A stretch of DNA of 64,000 nt from Histomonas meleagridis (Eukaryota; Parabasalia; Tritrichomonadida; Dientamoebidae): assembly GCA_020186115.1 (NCBI GenBank), contig WSYJ01000149.1, forward strand, positions 1,364,001 through 1,428,000, given 5' to 3'. The translations under genes and the position numbers were made by a program. Numbering within the stretch: position 1 is the first letter of the stretch; the number at the start of each line of letters is the position of its first letter. The notes under the pieces are model-generated. The model had not been told where the DNA came from. It saw only the letters and a list, made by a program, of their open reading frames with translations, and did no database searches. Positions 51,137-63,000 of the stretch are shown here, in pieces.

Positions 51137-54100
51137 ATGAGCGAGCAAGAGCAACCGAATACAAACAAGAAAGCTCCTCCAAAGGCAACTCCACCACCAG
51201 TGCGTCCACCACCAGCGCGCCCTCCTCCAACACGACCACCACCAGTACGACCACCTTCATCAACTCCCCAAGCTGAAACAGAAAGTTCCGAAGATGAAAA
51301 AGGTGCGCCTGTACCTACATATCTAAAAAATGTAATATCCCCAATTCGTGTAAATAATGATTTACCTCTTCCTCCATATCGTGCAGGTTTCCGTGAACAA
51401 ATTAACAAAAAGCAAAAAGGCAAGGGCAGTAACAAAAAGGCAGCCAAAAAAGGCAAAGCAAAAGAAGAAGAATCCGAAGATTCTTACATGGAAGAGGACG
51501 ACTTCTCTGAAACCGATTCTGATGAAGAACAAAGCAAGCCAAAGGGAAAGAAACTCGACAAATCTAGTTCAAAAGGCAAAATCGAAGTTAAATCAAAGAA
51601 ATCTGATTCCAAAGCAAAGGCTGATGAAGATGACGAAGAAGCCAAATACAAATCAAAGAAATCATCTGACACAGAAACTGATGAAGAAGATAAGAAGAAA
51701 TTAAAGACTCCAAAGAAGTCCAAGGAAGCTGATAACGAAGAAGCTAAAAAGAAAGAAAAGAAGACGCCGAAGAAGTCCGAATCTAAAGAAAAGATAGAGG
51801 AAGAAAACGAAGATAAAGCTAAATCTAAGCCAAAGAAGGTATCTAAGAAGACATCAGACAATGAGGACAATGAAGAAGCTAAGCCGAAAGGAAAGAAGAC
51901 GCCAAAGAAGTCCGAATCTAAAGAAAATGTCGAGGAAGAAAACGAAGAAAAAGTTAAGAAGCCAAAGAAGGCACCGAAGAAGACATCAGATAATGAGGGA
52001 CAATGAAGAAGCTAAGCCGAAAGGAAAGAAGACGCCAAAGCAATCCGAATCTAAAGAAAATGTCGAGGGAAGAAAACGAAGAAAAAGTTAAGAAGCCAAA
52101 GAAGGCACCGAAGAAGACATCAGATAATGAGGACAATGAAGAAGCTAAGCCGAAAGGAAAGAAGACGCCAAAGAAATCCGAATCTAAAGAAAATGTCGAG
52201 GAAGAAAACGAAGAAAAAGTTAAGAAGCCAAAGAAGGCACCGAAGAAGACATCAGATAATGAGGACAATGAAGAAGCTAAGCCGAAAGGAAAGAAGACGC
52301 CAAAGAAGTCCGAATCTAAAGAAAATGTCGAGGAAGAAAACGAAGAAAAAGTTAAGAAGCCAAAGAAGGCACCGAAGAAGACATCAGATAATGAGGACAA
52401 TGAAGAAGCTAAGCCGAAAGGAAAGAAGACGCCAAAGAAATCCGAATCTAAAGAAAATGTCGAGGAAGAAAACGAAGAAAAAGTCAAGAAGCCAAAGAAG
52501 GCACCGAAGAAGACATCAGATAATGAGGACAATGAAGAAGCTAAGCCGAAAGGAAAGAAGACGCCAAAGAAGTCCGAATCTAAAGAAAATGTCGAGGAAG
52601 AAAACGAAGAAAAAGTTAAGAAGCCAAAGAAGGCACCAAAGAAATCTGACTCCAAAGAAAAAGTAGAAGAAGATAATGAAGAAGCTAAGCCTAAAGGAAA
52701 GAAAGCACCAAAGAAGACATCTGACGGTGATGATGAAGAAAACGAAGAAAAAGTTAAGAAGCCAAAGAAAGCATCAAAGAAATCCGAAGCCAAAGAAGAA
52801 GAAGCAGTTAAGCCGAAGGGAAAGAAAGCGCCAAAGAAGGCGTCTGATGATGACGAAGATAATGAAGAAAAGGTTAAACCAAAACCAAAGAAGGCTCCAA
52901 AGAAGTCCGAGTCCAAAGAAAAGGTTGAAGAAGATGACGAAGAAGCAGTTAAGCCTAAGGGAAAGAAAGCTCCGAAGAAGACATCTGACAACGAAGAAGA
53001 TAACGAAGACAACTCCAAACCCAAAGCTAAGAAAGCTCCCAAGAAGACCAATTCCAAATCCAAATCCAAGAAGTCACAAAAGAACAGTTCTGAGAACGAA
53101 GAAGAAAGCAAATCCTTCAAAAACCGTGATGAAGAAGAGTCCACATCCAAGAAGTCGCAGCGTGCCAAGAAGCCACCATTACCTAAAGGCGAAGAAGACA
53201 GTGTCTCCGAGAAGAGGCTTTCCAAGAAGCGTCCGCCTAAGCGTGGCGGAAAAGTTCGCTTATCTGATACGTCATCCGCAGAAGTATCCGCTGATGATGA
53301 AAAGAAGAATGCACGAAATATTAAGAACTCTAAGTCACATCAATCATTCATTGAACAACGTCATGAAGATGACATGACGAAGTCGAAACTTAAACGCGAT
53401 ACACGTTCAGTTTCAATGTTTCCACCACAATCGCAACCCCCATCAGGCGAAAACAAAATCATATCGACGAAGAAAAGTAAAACGCAATCAGATGAACGTC
53501 TTGAAGAGATATATGGCGAAATCGAAAAAGAAGATGCTGAAATTGAAGTTGTATATCAATTTAATTCTAATCCTAAGAAGAACATTGGCCAATTATGTAA
53601 GTTCTTTGATAAAGATGAATCACCAGAATCGATTGCATATTTAATGCATCATGTTGAAGGATTAGTCGGAGAAGTTATTGGTGATTATTTATCACGAAAA
53701 GAAAATGGCGAAATATTACATGCGTTCTTTAATGCTATTGATCTTAAGACTGATTTCATTGAAGCGATGCGTCGTTCATTAAGTGGACCATTATATTTAC
53801 CAGGCGAAGCACAACAAATAGATCGCGTTGTGCAAGCATTTTCACAATGTTATATGGAACAAAATCCAGGCGCGTTTAATAATGATGAAAATCCATACAT
53901 ATTATCATTTGCGTTAATTATGTTAAATTCTGATTTACATAATCCGAATGTTCAACGACGAATGACATGTCAACAATTTATTAAGAACACTAAAGGCTCA
54001 TTAAATAATGACGACATTAGTGATGAAGAATTAACGAAGATGTATAATGCACTTAAAGAGAATCCATTTAAATTCTCGAATTCATCAAATGAATTTATGG

Positions 54101-54522
54101 CATTATCAGCACCTTCACTTAAAGGTTATTTACAAGTTAAAATGGCCAAAAAGTTCACAAAGTTTTCGAAGAAATATTTCGTCTTAGCGAATTCATGTAT
54201 GTATTATTTCAAAGATGATTCACAACTAAGTAAAGATCAGCCGCAAGGAATGATACAATTGACCGAAGTTGAAGTAACTATGGAAAAAGGTTCAGATAAT
54301 GTAATTTTGGTAACAACAACTGGATCACAAATACAAAATGTTTGCTTCGAAAAAGGTATTCCAAATATGATACCAAACGTGAAAAAGGTTTACTTCAAAA
54401 CAACAGATAATGATACGTGTATGAAATGGTTTATAAGAATGAGAAAATCAGTGATTATTTCATCGTTCCAGGACGGTAACCCAAATGATGAATTCAACGC
54501 TGAAAACGTCTCAGATGCATAA
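51137..54522 (+). CDS. Sec7-PH ARF guanine-nucleotide exchange factor with a long Lys/Glu repeat region
   Basis: The N-terminus is Pro-rich (PPPVRPPPARPPPTRPPP). It is followed by a 600-residue Lys/Glu/Ser-rich region with six 132-bp repeats (51863, 51995, 52129, 52261, 52393, 52525) encoding KPKGKKTPKKSESKENVEEE and KKPKKAPKK. A Sec7 domain begins near 53545 (VYQFNSNPKKNIGQL); it has the catalytic Glu finger YLPGEAQQIDRV and motif 2 YILSFALIMLNSDLHNP. A PH domain follows (54118-54465, LKGYLQVKMAKKFTKFSKKY). Sec7 plus PH resembles cytohesins, which load GTP on ARFs at membranes. Two single G insertions (near 51999 and 52067) in one repeat unit break the frame; correcting both restores one ORF. 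They may be sequence errors. Confidence 0.85.
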
Positions 54523-55169
54523 TTATAATATTGATTAAAGTACGATCGATATATATATAATATTTTCGCATTTTTTTTTAATTAAAAATGTTTTTGTTTG
54601 TGATGTTGTGGAAAATATATTTTCAAATTAATAAAAAAATATTTTTTTTTGATTTAATTAATTTTAATATTCATATTATTTATAAACATGGAATTAATGT
54701 AATTAAATATATTAATTATTAATATTTTGTATTTGATTTTTTTTTATTTTTATTTTTCTTTTTTTTTTTTTTTTTTTGTTTTGTTGTTTAAATTATCAAA
54801 ATTTGTCACATTCTAAGAATTAATATGTAATATACGCTTGAAAAATAAAAATATTTTTTCATCATAAATATCCCAATTGGTCGGTTTTGATGCTTTGATC
54901 TTCATTTCACTTTGTTTTCACTTTTTAATAGAGGCGGCCAGCAACTGTAACTCAAACAGAAGAAATTCTATGGCATTTCGACATGTAACAAATCATGATG
55001 ATGATGACGCCTGGCGTCATAACCGTTTTATAATTATGTCAAATATTGAATGCAAAGTATTCAAAATTACGGTTGACATTAGCAACAAGTCATTAAATGC
55101 TTGGATATAACTTTTTCATATAAATCGATTTAAATTGCATTAAAAAGGATTTTGAGTTCACTTGAATCA
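54523..55169. other. Intergenic, T-rich, upstream of the IBD gene
   Basis: Contains long T-runs (about 54758-54778) just 3' of the Sec7 gene. TTCACTTTGTTTTCACTTTT at about 54905-54927 lies 250 bp before the IBD gene start. Confidence 0.4.
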
Positions 55170-55793
55170 ATGTTAAACCAATTTCAAAATGAAGATCTTC
55201 CAGCTTATTGGAGTTTATTATCTGAAAAAGAACAAAATGATTATATAAAACTCAAAGAAGAAATTGAACCATTGTCCTCACGTGCAACAAAAGAAAAATT
55301 GAAAAATCATTTTCAAATAATGCTTGATTCAATTAAAAAATATGTTTTTCAACATGATGGAAATGATGCTATTCGTTCATTAGTTTGTGGTATTATATGG
55401 ATATCAGATGGAATAGCTATATGTAATAGAAATTTATCTAAGTTAATTGGTAAATGCAAATCATCTATTAACAGCGGGCTTTTAAATCTTGGATATAAAA
55501 ATTCATCAATCACAACAAAACATGGAACAGAATTAGTGAAATTGTTTCCATTTATGAAAGGAAATTGTGCTGAAATGAGACAATGGACAAGTAGAATAAA
55601 TAAAGAAGAAGCATATCATTGTCAAGCATTATTCGCTTCATACTTTGAAAATGATATTCCACAACAAACAGAAGAACAATTTGATGAAACAAATGGTTTC
55701 TTCCAACCAGATGATGGTTATGAATTTACACAAAGTGATGAAGAACAATTTGCAAATTTCAATTATGGTTTTGATTTCTTAGATGTTTATTAA
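55170..55793 (+). CDS. IBD-family protein (initiator-binding domain, IBP39-like)
   Basis: A 207-residue protein. The N-terminal 120 residues match the trichomonad transcription-initiator DNA-binding domain: YWSLLSEKEQNDYIKLKEEI, then LVCGIIWISDGIAICNRNLS and KLIGKCKSSINSGLLNLGY, the winged-helix recognition region. The C-terminal part is acidic and Phe/Gln-rich (FFQPDDGYEFTQSDEEQF), unlike the C-domain of IBP39 as far as I can judge. In T. vaginalis IBP39 binds the Inr of most genes and recruits RNA polymerase II; this is a shorter family member. The first ATG of the frame is at 55170 (an upstream TTG is not a start). It is preceded by TTCACTTGAATCA, itself an Inr-like sequence. Confidence 0.72.
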   Translation: MLNQFQNEDLPAYWSLLSEKEQNDYIKLKEEIEPLSSRATKEKLKNHFQIMLDSIKKYVFQHDGNDAIRSLVCGIIWISDGIAICNRNLSKLIGKCKSSINSGLLNLGYKNSSITTKHGTELVKLFPFMKGNCAEMRQWTSRINKEEAYHCQALFASYFENDIPQQTEEQFDETNGFFQPDDGYEFTQSDEEQFANFNYGFDFLDVY

Positions 55794-56661
55794 AATGTTT
55801 TTTATGCTTAATTTAATGTTTTATTTTTGAAATAACAGTTTGAATTTTATAATGATTGTTTCCTGTAAAATTATGTATTTAAAACTTAAGTAACATAAGA
55901 TGTGCTTTGATTTTCATAATAAATTTTTGATTTATTTGACGAATTTATTATAAAGATGTAACTTACAAAACAGAAGTTTGCAGAAACTCATCTCAATATT
56001 AAGAAATGTGTAATTAAACTTATTGACTTTTAAGCTTCATAAATAATATTTCAGCATTATTTAATCAATAGATTTTAATGTTCTTAAGTTTCTAAACAAA
56101 AAACAAAATGCATTGTTTAAATATTTGCTAACAATACGAAACAGTGACACTTTTTGTAAAAAGCCGTTATAAACATGACACTTTTAATGTAAATATTCTA
56201 AACGTTCCAATGAAATGACGCTGAACAAGATGCACATTTTCAAAGGATGCATATAAAAAACTGATTATAAACATTGAGCAATGTTTTATTGCATTCGAAT
56301 TTTAATATGGCAAGAGGCTATTTATTTTTTATGACATTAACATCAACGCTTAAATGCGAAAGTTAAAAAGTGACGATTTTGTGAGAGACCTGTAATTCCA
56401 AAAAACAGAAATATTTTCATTAATAATTAATATATCAAAAACATCTTATTATGGTATCCATTAATAATGAATGTTATGTATAATTAGCAAAAAGATATAA
56501 AATTTATTAATTAAGATTTTTGGAATTCTTGTCCTTGTTACAACAGCACTTTTGACTTTTCTGAGGGGTGATGTGTAAAACAAAAGCTTTTTTGCCTAAT
56601 CTTTACGGTTTTATTCAAACCCAAATTTTGAATTCAAACACCTAAAAAATTATCACCAAAA
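55794..56661. other. Intergenic, promoter region of the TBC gene
   Basis: About 870 bp without ORFs. GTGACACTTTTT (near 56145) and AAAAAGTGACG (near 56366) are two occurrences of the CACTTTTT-type motif. TTATCACCAAAA precedes the ATG. Confidence 0.4.
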
Positions 56662-58353
56662 ATGGATGAAAATAATTCTACAAATGAAAACAATATCCAA
56701 AACGAAGTAGACGTTGTTGTACCTCAAATTCCAGATGTTCCTCAACGACCTCGATTATTTTTTGATGATGCCACATCTTTATATGAAGAACTTTCAACAG
56801 ACTCCAAAGTTGACAAAGAAACCCCTTTCTCATCTGATGAGTCAGACTCTGACTTTTGGGAAGAAACTTCCACGTCTTCAGCTATTAAGTCAGATAATGC
56901 TTCCAAATCCGCCAATGAAAACAGTGAAAAAAAGAGCAAAGTTCAATTTTCCAATATAAATCCCGAATTTCTTTCACCCACACGCCCTTCCAGTACATCT
57001 TCAGATTCATCCCGTGTGTTAGCATTTTTCCCACCTCCCAACAGTCCTCCACCCCCACCCAATGAGTGCCCTCCATCTCAACAAAACCAATCAGCCACTC
57101 TTACTCCCGATGAAATCATGGCATCACTTCCACCTCCCGAAATCCAGCCTCCACCACCCGAACCAAAGCTATCCCCTGACGAGATCATGGCCAGCATTCC
57201 ACCGCCTGCCACTGCTCCTCCACCACCCGAACCGAAATTGTCTCCCGATGAAATCATGGCGTCACTTCCTCCACCCGAAACTCAGCCTCCTCCGCCATCA
57301 GAACACAAGCCGACCGCCGACGAAATCATGGCTTCGCTTCCTCCTCCAGAAGTCCAGCCCCCGCCGCCCGGCACTGTCACGCCCGAGTCCATCATGGCCG
57401 CGCTTCCTCCGCCAGAAGTTCCGCCTCCTCCGCCAACTAATCGCGCCGAGTCGCCGAACCAGCCGCTTCTTGAGATCTGGGAGGGAGTTCTGGAGCGGTA
57501 CAAGACGAATCCGCACAAAAAGCAAAAAATCGGACACTTTGTACGCCGCGGAATCCCAGGCGAAGTACGAAGTGATGTTTGGCTTATTCTCTCTCACGGA
57601 ACAATTCGGAAGAGGCATTCTAATAAGACGATTAATGATTATCTTTTGATGCCGTCACTTGACTGTTATATTGACATTCGAAAAGATTGTAATGAGATCA
57701 CATTACCCATTTTAAATTATCAAGAAATGAGTGATGACTTTAAGCATTCGTTATGTAATGTTATGTATAGTGTTATGCAATATTTCAAGCATGAGATGTG
57801 TTATTATTGTGAGTTATTATATGTTGCATCCATATTTGTTAAATATATGGATGAAGAAAATGCGTTTTATTCTATGATTGGCATTTTAAATAATCCGAAA
57901 ATATTATATAAACATTTCTTCATGTGTGGGTCACGAAGAATTATAATATTAAATAATGTACTTAAAGAATTACTTCGAAAAGATTATAATGAACTTATGG
58001 ATTATTTGGATGGAAAAGATATCGATTTATGTGATGTAACTAAAAAATGGTTTTTGACTGCTTTCCAATCTGTACATTTATCAAGAACATTCTTGATAAG
58101 GATATTGGAAGGATTTATGTTGAACGGACTGAGGTTTTTAGTATCTGTGGCGTATATTGTGTTGAAGATTCACCGTAAGAAAATTTTGAAAATCGATGAA
58201 AGAAATGAAATTTTGAAATTGTTGGAAAATATCGGAGAATCGAATAAAATGGAAAATTGGAAAAAGATTATAAAAGCAGCTCATAGGGATATACCTAAAA
58301 AGATTTTCAATGAATTAATGATAAAATATACAAATGAAAATGAGGAAGAATAA
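56662..58353 (+). CDS. TBC-domain protein with polyproline repeats, probably catalytically dead
   Basis: A 563-residue protein. Residues 1-120 are acidic and Ser-rich. Residues about 120-260 hold five repeats of PDEIMASLPPPExQPPPP, suited to binding profilin or SH3/WW domains. A TBC (Rab-GAP) domain follows from about 290: HFVRRGIPGEVRSDVWLILS is its conserved opening. The arginine-finger motif (IxxDxxRT) reads IRKDCNEI, with Glu345 in place of Arg, and the glutamine-finger motif (YCQGM) reads YCELL, with Glu384 in place of Gln. Both catalytic residues are thus missing, so it likely binds Rabs without stimulating hydrolysis. The polyproline segment is much richer in G and C than the surroundings. 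No membrane segment. Confidence 0.82.
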   Translation: MDENNSTNENNIQNEVDVVVPQIPDVPQRPRLFFDDATSLYEELSTDSKVDKETPFSSDESDSDFWEETSTSSAIKSDNASKSANENSEKKSKVQFSNINPEFLSPTRPSSTSSDSSRVLAFFPPPNSPPPPPNECPPSQQNQSATLTPDEIMASLPPPEIQPPPPEPKLSPDEIMASIPPPATAPPPPEPKLSPDEIMASLPPPETQPPPPSEHKPTADEIMASLPPPEVQPPPPGTVTPESIMAALPPPEVPPPPPTNRAESPNQPLLEIWEGVLERYKTNPHKKQKIGHFVRRGIPGEVRSDVWLILSHGTIRKRHSNKTINDYLLMPSLDCYIDIRKDCNEITLPILNYQEMSDDFKHSLCNVMYSVMQYFKHEMCYYCELLYVASIFVKYMDEENAFYSMIGILNNPKILYKHFFMCGSRRIIILNNVLKELLRKDYNELMDYLDGKDIDLCDVTKKWFLTAFQSVHLSRTFLIRILEGFMLNGLRFLVSVAYIVLKIHRKKILKIDERNEILKLLENIGESNKMENWKKIIKAAHRDIPKKIFNELMIKYTNENEEE

Positions 58354-58612
58354 AATAAAGAAATTAGTAAACATTGGATTTAACTCTTTGTGTTTGTTTT
58401 AATTAACTCTATTACTAATTTGTAGATTATTCAGGATTTGATCCAAGAATTGACACTCTTGTTCACTTTCAAGTACAATCATAATAATGTGTATATTATT
58501 GGAAAATTCATTAATTCATTATAAATTTATATAAAAGCATTTTTTGAATGAAGTATAGAATCAAATATGAAAAAATGTTTATTTTAAAAAATTAAATATC
58601 AGTTGTGCTTTG

Positions 58613-59994
58613 TTATGACTTATAATATTTTTTGATGTCAGTACAAGCTTCTCCTGATTTACTCATAAATAAATGAATTACATCAATTTCGTTGTTTTCA
58701 ATTGCATGCATAAGTGCTGTCTTAAATATTTTAAATAATTTCCAAATATTATTTTGAAATATTAAATTATTAAAATAAAAAATATATATAACAAATAAAT
58801 ATCTTTAACTTTTGCATCAATTTTTTCTTGTTCAAGAAGTAATTTAACTATTTCTGTATAACCTTTTTCTGATGCTATGATAAGTGCTGTTTGAAATATT
58901 TTAAATAATTTCCAAATATTATCATGAAATTTTATATTATTAAAATAAATATCATATAAAATAAAATAATGTTTTTAGCATTAATATCAATTTTTTCATG
59001 TTCAAGAAGTAATATAACAATTTCTTTGTAACCATTTCTAGATGCTTTCATAAGTGCTGTCCAAAATAATTTAAATAATTTCCAAATATTATTTTGAAAT
59101 ATCAAATTATTAAAATAAATTTTAAATAAAACAAATAAATATCTTTAGCATTAATATCAATTCCTTCTTGTTCAAGAAGTAATTTAACTATTTCTATACG
59201 ACCTTTATAAGATGCATACATAAGTGCTGTCCGAAATAATTTAAATAATTTCCTAATATTATTTTGAAATCCAAAATGATTAAAATAAATACAAAATAAA
59301 ATAAATAAATATCTTTAGCATTAATATCAATTCCTTTTTGTTCAAGAAGTAATTGAACTATTTCTGTATTTCCGCTAAAAGATGCTGATATAAGTGCTGT
59401 CCACTATAATTTAAATAATTTCTAAATATTATTTTGAATTTCCAAATTATTAAAATATATTCTAAATAAAACAAATAAATATCTTTAGCATTAATATCAA
59501 TTCCTTTTTGTTCAAGAAGTAATTGAACTATTTCTGTATGACCATTTTCAGATGCTTTAATAAGTGCCGTTTTAAATATTTTAAATAATTTCCAATTATA
59601 ATCCTAAAACTCCAAATTATTATAACATTTTTTAATTAATATCAAAATATATCAGTTTCAGAATTAATATCAATTCCTGGTTGTGCAAGAAGTGCTTTTA
59701 CGATTTCAGTATAACCATGGCGTGATGCCCAATGAAGTGCTGTTTCATTTTTTTTAAATAAATACCAAATATCATAATAAAACATCAAAAATTGAAGAAA
59801 AACATGTTTTGCATTGATATTAAACATTTTATATTTGATTTGCCATTGGATAAATTCTGCGATTTCTTGAGGCATTTGGTGGCATTTTTTTCGAAACAAT
59901 AAAAGCACGTTAATGATACACATAAAGTAGTCAATACTAAAACATTAAATTTCTTAAGCAAAGAATCAAAAAATAATATATTAAAATATTCCAT
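58613..59994 (-). pseudogene. Ankyrin gene C: short N-terminus plus seven spacer-interrupted modules
   Basis: The ATG at 59994 opens MEYFNILFFDSLLKKFNVLV. A slip in an A-run near 59890 shifts the frame to CHQMPQEIAEFIQWQIKYKM, ending NINAK. Seven ankyrin modules follow with starts near 59741, 59571, 59401, 59233, 59061, 58893 and 58724, each joined by the same AT-rich spacer as in arrays B and D. The last module (TALMHAIENNEIDVIHLFMS) ends with its own stop at 58613-58615. No DUF3447 domain is present, unlike the other loci. The first module (TALHWASRHGYTEIVKALLA) is the most diverged. With spacers removed and the A-run corrected this would be a small ankyrin protein; otherwise it is broken. 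Confidence 0.65.
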
Positions 59995-60091
59995 TGCCAC
60001 AATAAACTACAAACGAATCATAAAAACAAAAAATTATTGCGTATCATTTTATAATCAAATTAAAATTCTATTGTTGTCAAATAATTGACAT

Positions 60092-63000
60092 TTAAATTGT
60101 CTGTGGGATAATAGTATAAGTTGGAATTGATTTTCCGTCTCTAATTTTAGTTTCACCCAATTCCTGTACATTAAATCCAGCAGAGAACACCAATTCATAT
60201 ACAGCTCTTGTAATATGAATATTATTAACATGACCTGTCACCATCATTTGTAATGTCATATCCATTACTGATCCAATAACTTGTAAAGATGGTCTTGAGA
60301 AACTCATTACACCTGCCACAATGGGGCCCCCCGTGTGCACCCCAATTTTCAGATCGTATTCAATTCCCACTTTTTCAGAGGTCTTCTTAATTTGAGACAA
60401 CAAATCGATACAAAATCTAATTGACTCTTCAGCGTGTCTATCGGGCTTATTAATTTCAGAGAACAAACCGCCGATGAAAGTGTAAGTATGATTAAATGAA
60501 TTTGATTTACAAAGTAAATCATATTTTTGTATTTCTTCGTCAAAAGTATTAAATACGTTATCATAGAATACAAACGGATCAAAATTCTCATTATCATTAA
60601 TTTTTGGAATAATTGAAATTTGACCAATAGTCACACTTTGAACAATGAATGAAATTATATCATTTTCTTGTTCTAAATTATTAATTAATTTCTCAGGTAA
60701 TACTTTCGATAACATTGCAGTAATTTGCGCTTGTTCATGTTGAAGTATTCTATTTCTCATGAAGATTTCAGTACAATCCGAAAACACAATTGCAATTGAT
60801 TCTATGTCCATATATTCATGATCAACATTCGCAGCGCGATCTGGTGTTAGACAAGAAATGTTACAAATGAAATGTCCAGTTTCACCTGTTTTCATTTTGA
60901 TGGAAATGTTTTCAGTAAATTGCGGTGATCGTTTACCATTTAATGCTTCATCAATATGTTGCAAAAGTTTTCCCCATGAATCATCATTTTCTTCTTGAAC
61001 TATTAAATCATTTATATACATTCCTTCTATTTTATCGAAGTTATCATAATTTTGGAATAAGTTCATAAATGCATCATTATAATCAACAATTACAAATTCT
61101 TTGTTAATGATGACAACACCTTTCTTAAGTTTCTTAAGTATAAATTCTGCATTACCATAACCATTTCTTAATCTTTCTTTAACTTTTTTGCCTGTTTCGA
61201 TTAATGTAATAGCATTTTGATTACGAGAAATTTGTTCAGGTGAAAAATATAAATAAAACTTTAATCCCATATTCATTTTAAATCTTTGTAAAACATAATA
61301 TATTATAATTAATATACATGTTAATACACTCCAAACTATAGCTACAATTAATAAGATATTATTAATCGAATCATATTTTTGGATTTCATCATTAGTATAA
61401 TTCTTAACTAAATATATATATGGATTAATACGATATTCCATCATAAATGATATATCTAAATAAACTAATGATAAATATTCTTCATCATTAACTGTAACTG
61501 GATTTAATTTACCATCTGCATGATTACCTAAGAATGTTAATGCTTGCATTAATATTAAGTCAATACTTTCCGAGAATTTCGATGATGCAATGTTTTCAAA
61601 TGGTGATTTAATAGATAAAAATGCATTATCTGGTGAAAAAACATCATCAAATGTTGGAAACATTTTTAATTGTTCATCAGTAGCTTGATAAAATATATTA
61701 ATACCTGCAATATCACTCCATACACTACTTGAGAAATATGAAACTGAATATTGTAAATAAGTATTAGCATTAAGATAAAAATATGATCTATTAGTAGGCG
61801 ATTGATCTAATAATGGATATATATCTATTTGTGATAATCGATCAAGTGCATATAATCCATTTAACATAAAAGTAAAAGGCATATATAACGTTGATATTAA
61901 ATTACCTACTGTTACTGCAGAACTTGTAAATAATATTGAATAATAATGTATTATTAATGTACATACCAAAATACCAATAAATGAAAACAAAAATATTATC
62001 ATTATTAAAATATAATTATGAGTCTTTTGATTAGCTCCATGATTAAATTTAGAAATATGTGTTAAATCATCATTAGTTTTATCATCACTACCAAATTGAT
62101 TAATTACATTACGTATTTCAGTATTAGGAAATGATATAAATGATTGTGCTACTGAATCAAATTGTGAAGATAAATGATATACAATATAAATAAATGGTAA
62201 TGATACTAATACTATAGTTAATATTACACATAATGCCATATATTCATTAATATCTTGTAAATTATTTTCATAATTATATGAAGTAAATTCAACAGTATAT
62301 TCTGAACAATTTAACATTACTTGGAATAAAATTGGAAAATATGTATAAAGTATAGTAAACTCTGGTGAAAAGAAAAAGTCATGAGGCGAATTATAATTCA
62401 TTACTTCAAATACATTCATTAACATATTAGATATTAATGTTTTTGCTGCCATTCCTTCATAAGCTTCATAATCATTAAATAAATAAACAACTCTTTGTGC
62501 TGCTTCATCATTTAAATCTAAACTTGATAAAGAATTTATTAATGAATTAAATTTATCTTGAACTGTACCTATATGTGAAACTATAAAATCTTTTGTGAAA
62601 TTAATTTTACCAATATGATCAGGATATAAATTAGGAGCTATAATTTTCATTATATTATCATCATTAGGATCAATATATATAGGATAACCTTCCATAAAAT
62701 GTGGATAAAAATCAATTTCATTTGTAAGTAATGCAACATCAAATAAGAACTCTTGAATTTGTGTTAAGAAATTAATAGATGTATCAAGTTTATTAGTAAA
62801 ACCATTTTTGAAATTATAATAAAATAATACATATAAACCAATTGATATAATTACAGTAATTATTGTAATAATAATACCATAATAAATTTTACCAAGTTTA
62901 GAATGTGATATTAATTCTTGCATTGATTTCATTAAGTTTTGATTCGATTCATCTAAATCATCATCTTTATTCTTCATTAAATTAGTATCAAATTTAGAAG

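Noticed and set aside
51954-53225. Long minus-strand Ser/Phe/Leu-rich frame opposite the Sec7 repeats
   Set aside because: It is the antisense of Lys/Glu-rich codons and crosses the repeat; the plus strand encodes recognisable Sec7 and PH domains.
54877-55110. 77-codon open frame upstream of the IBD gene
   Set aside because: It has a non-ATG beginning and no family resemblance, and it lies in the likely promoter region.
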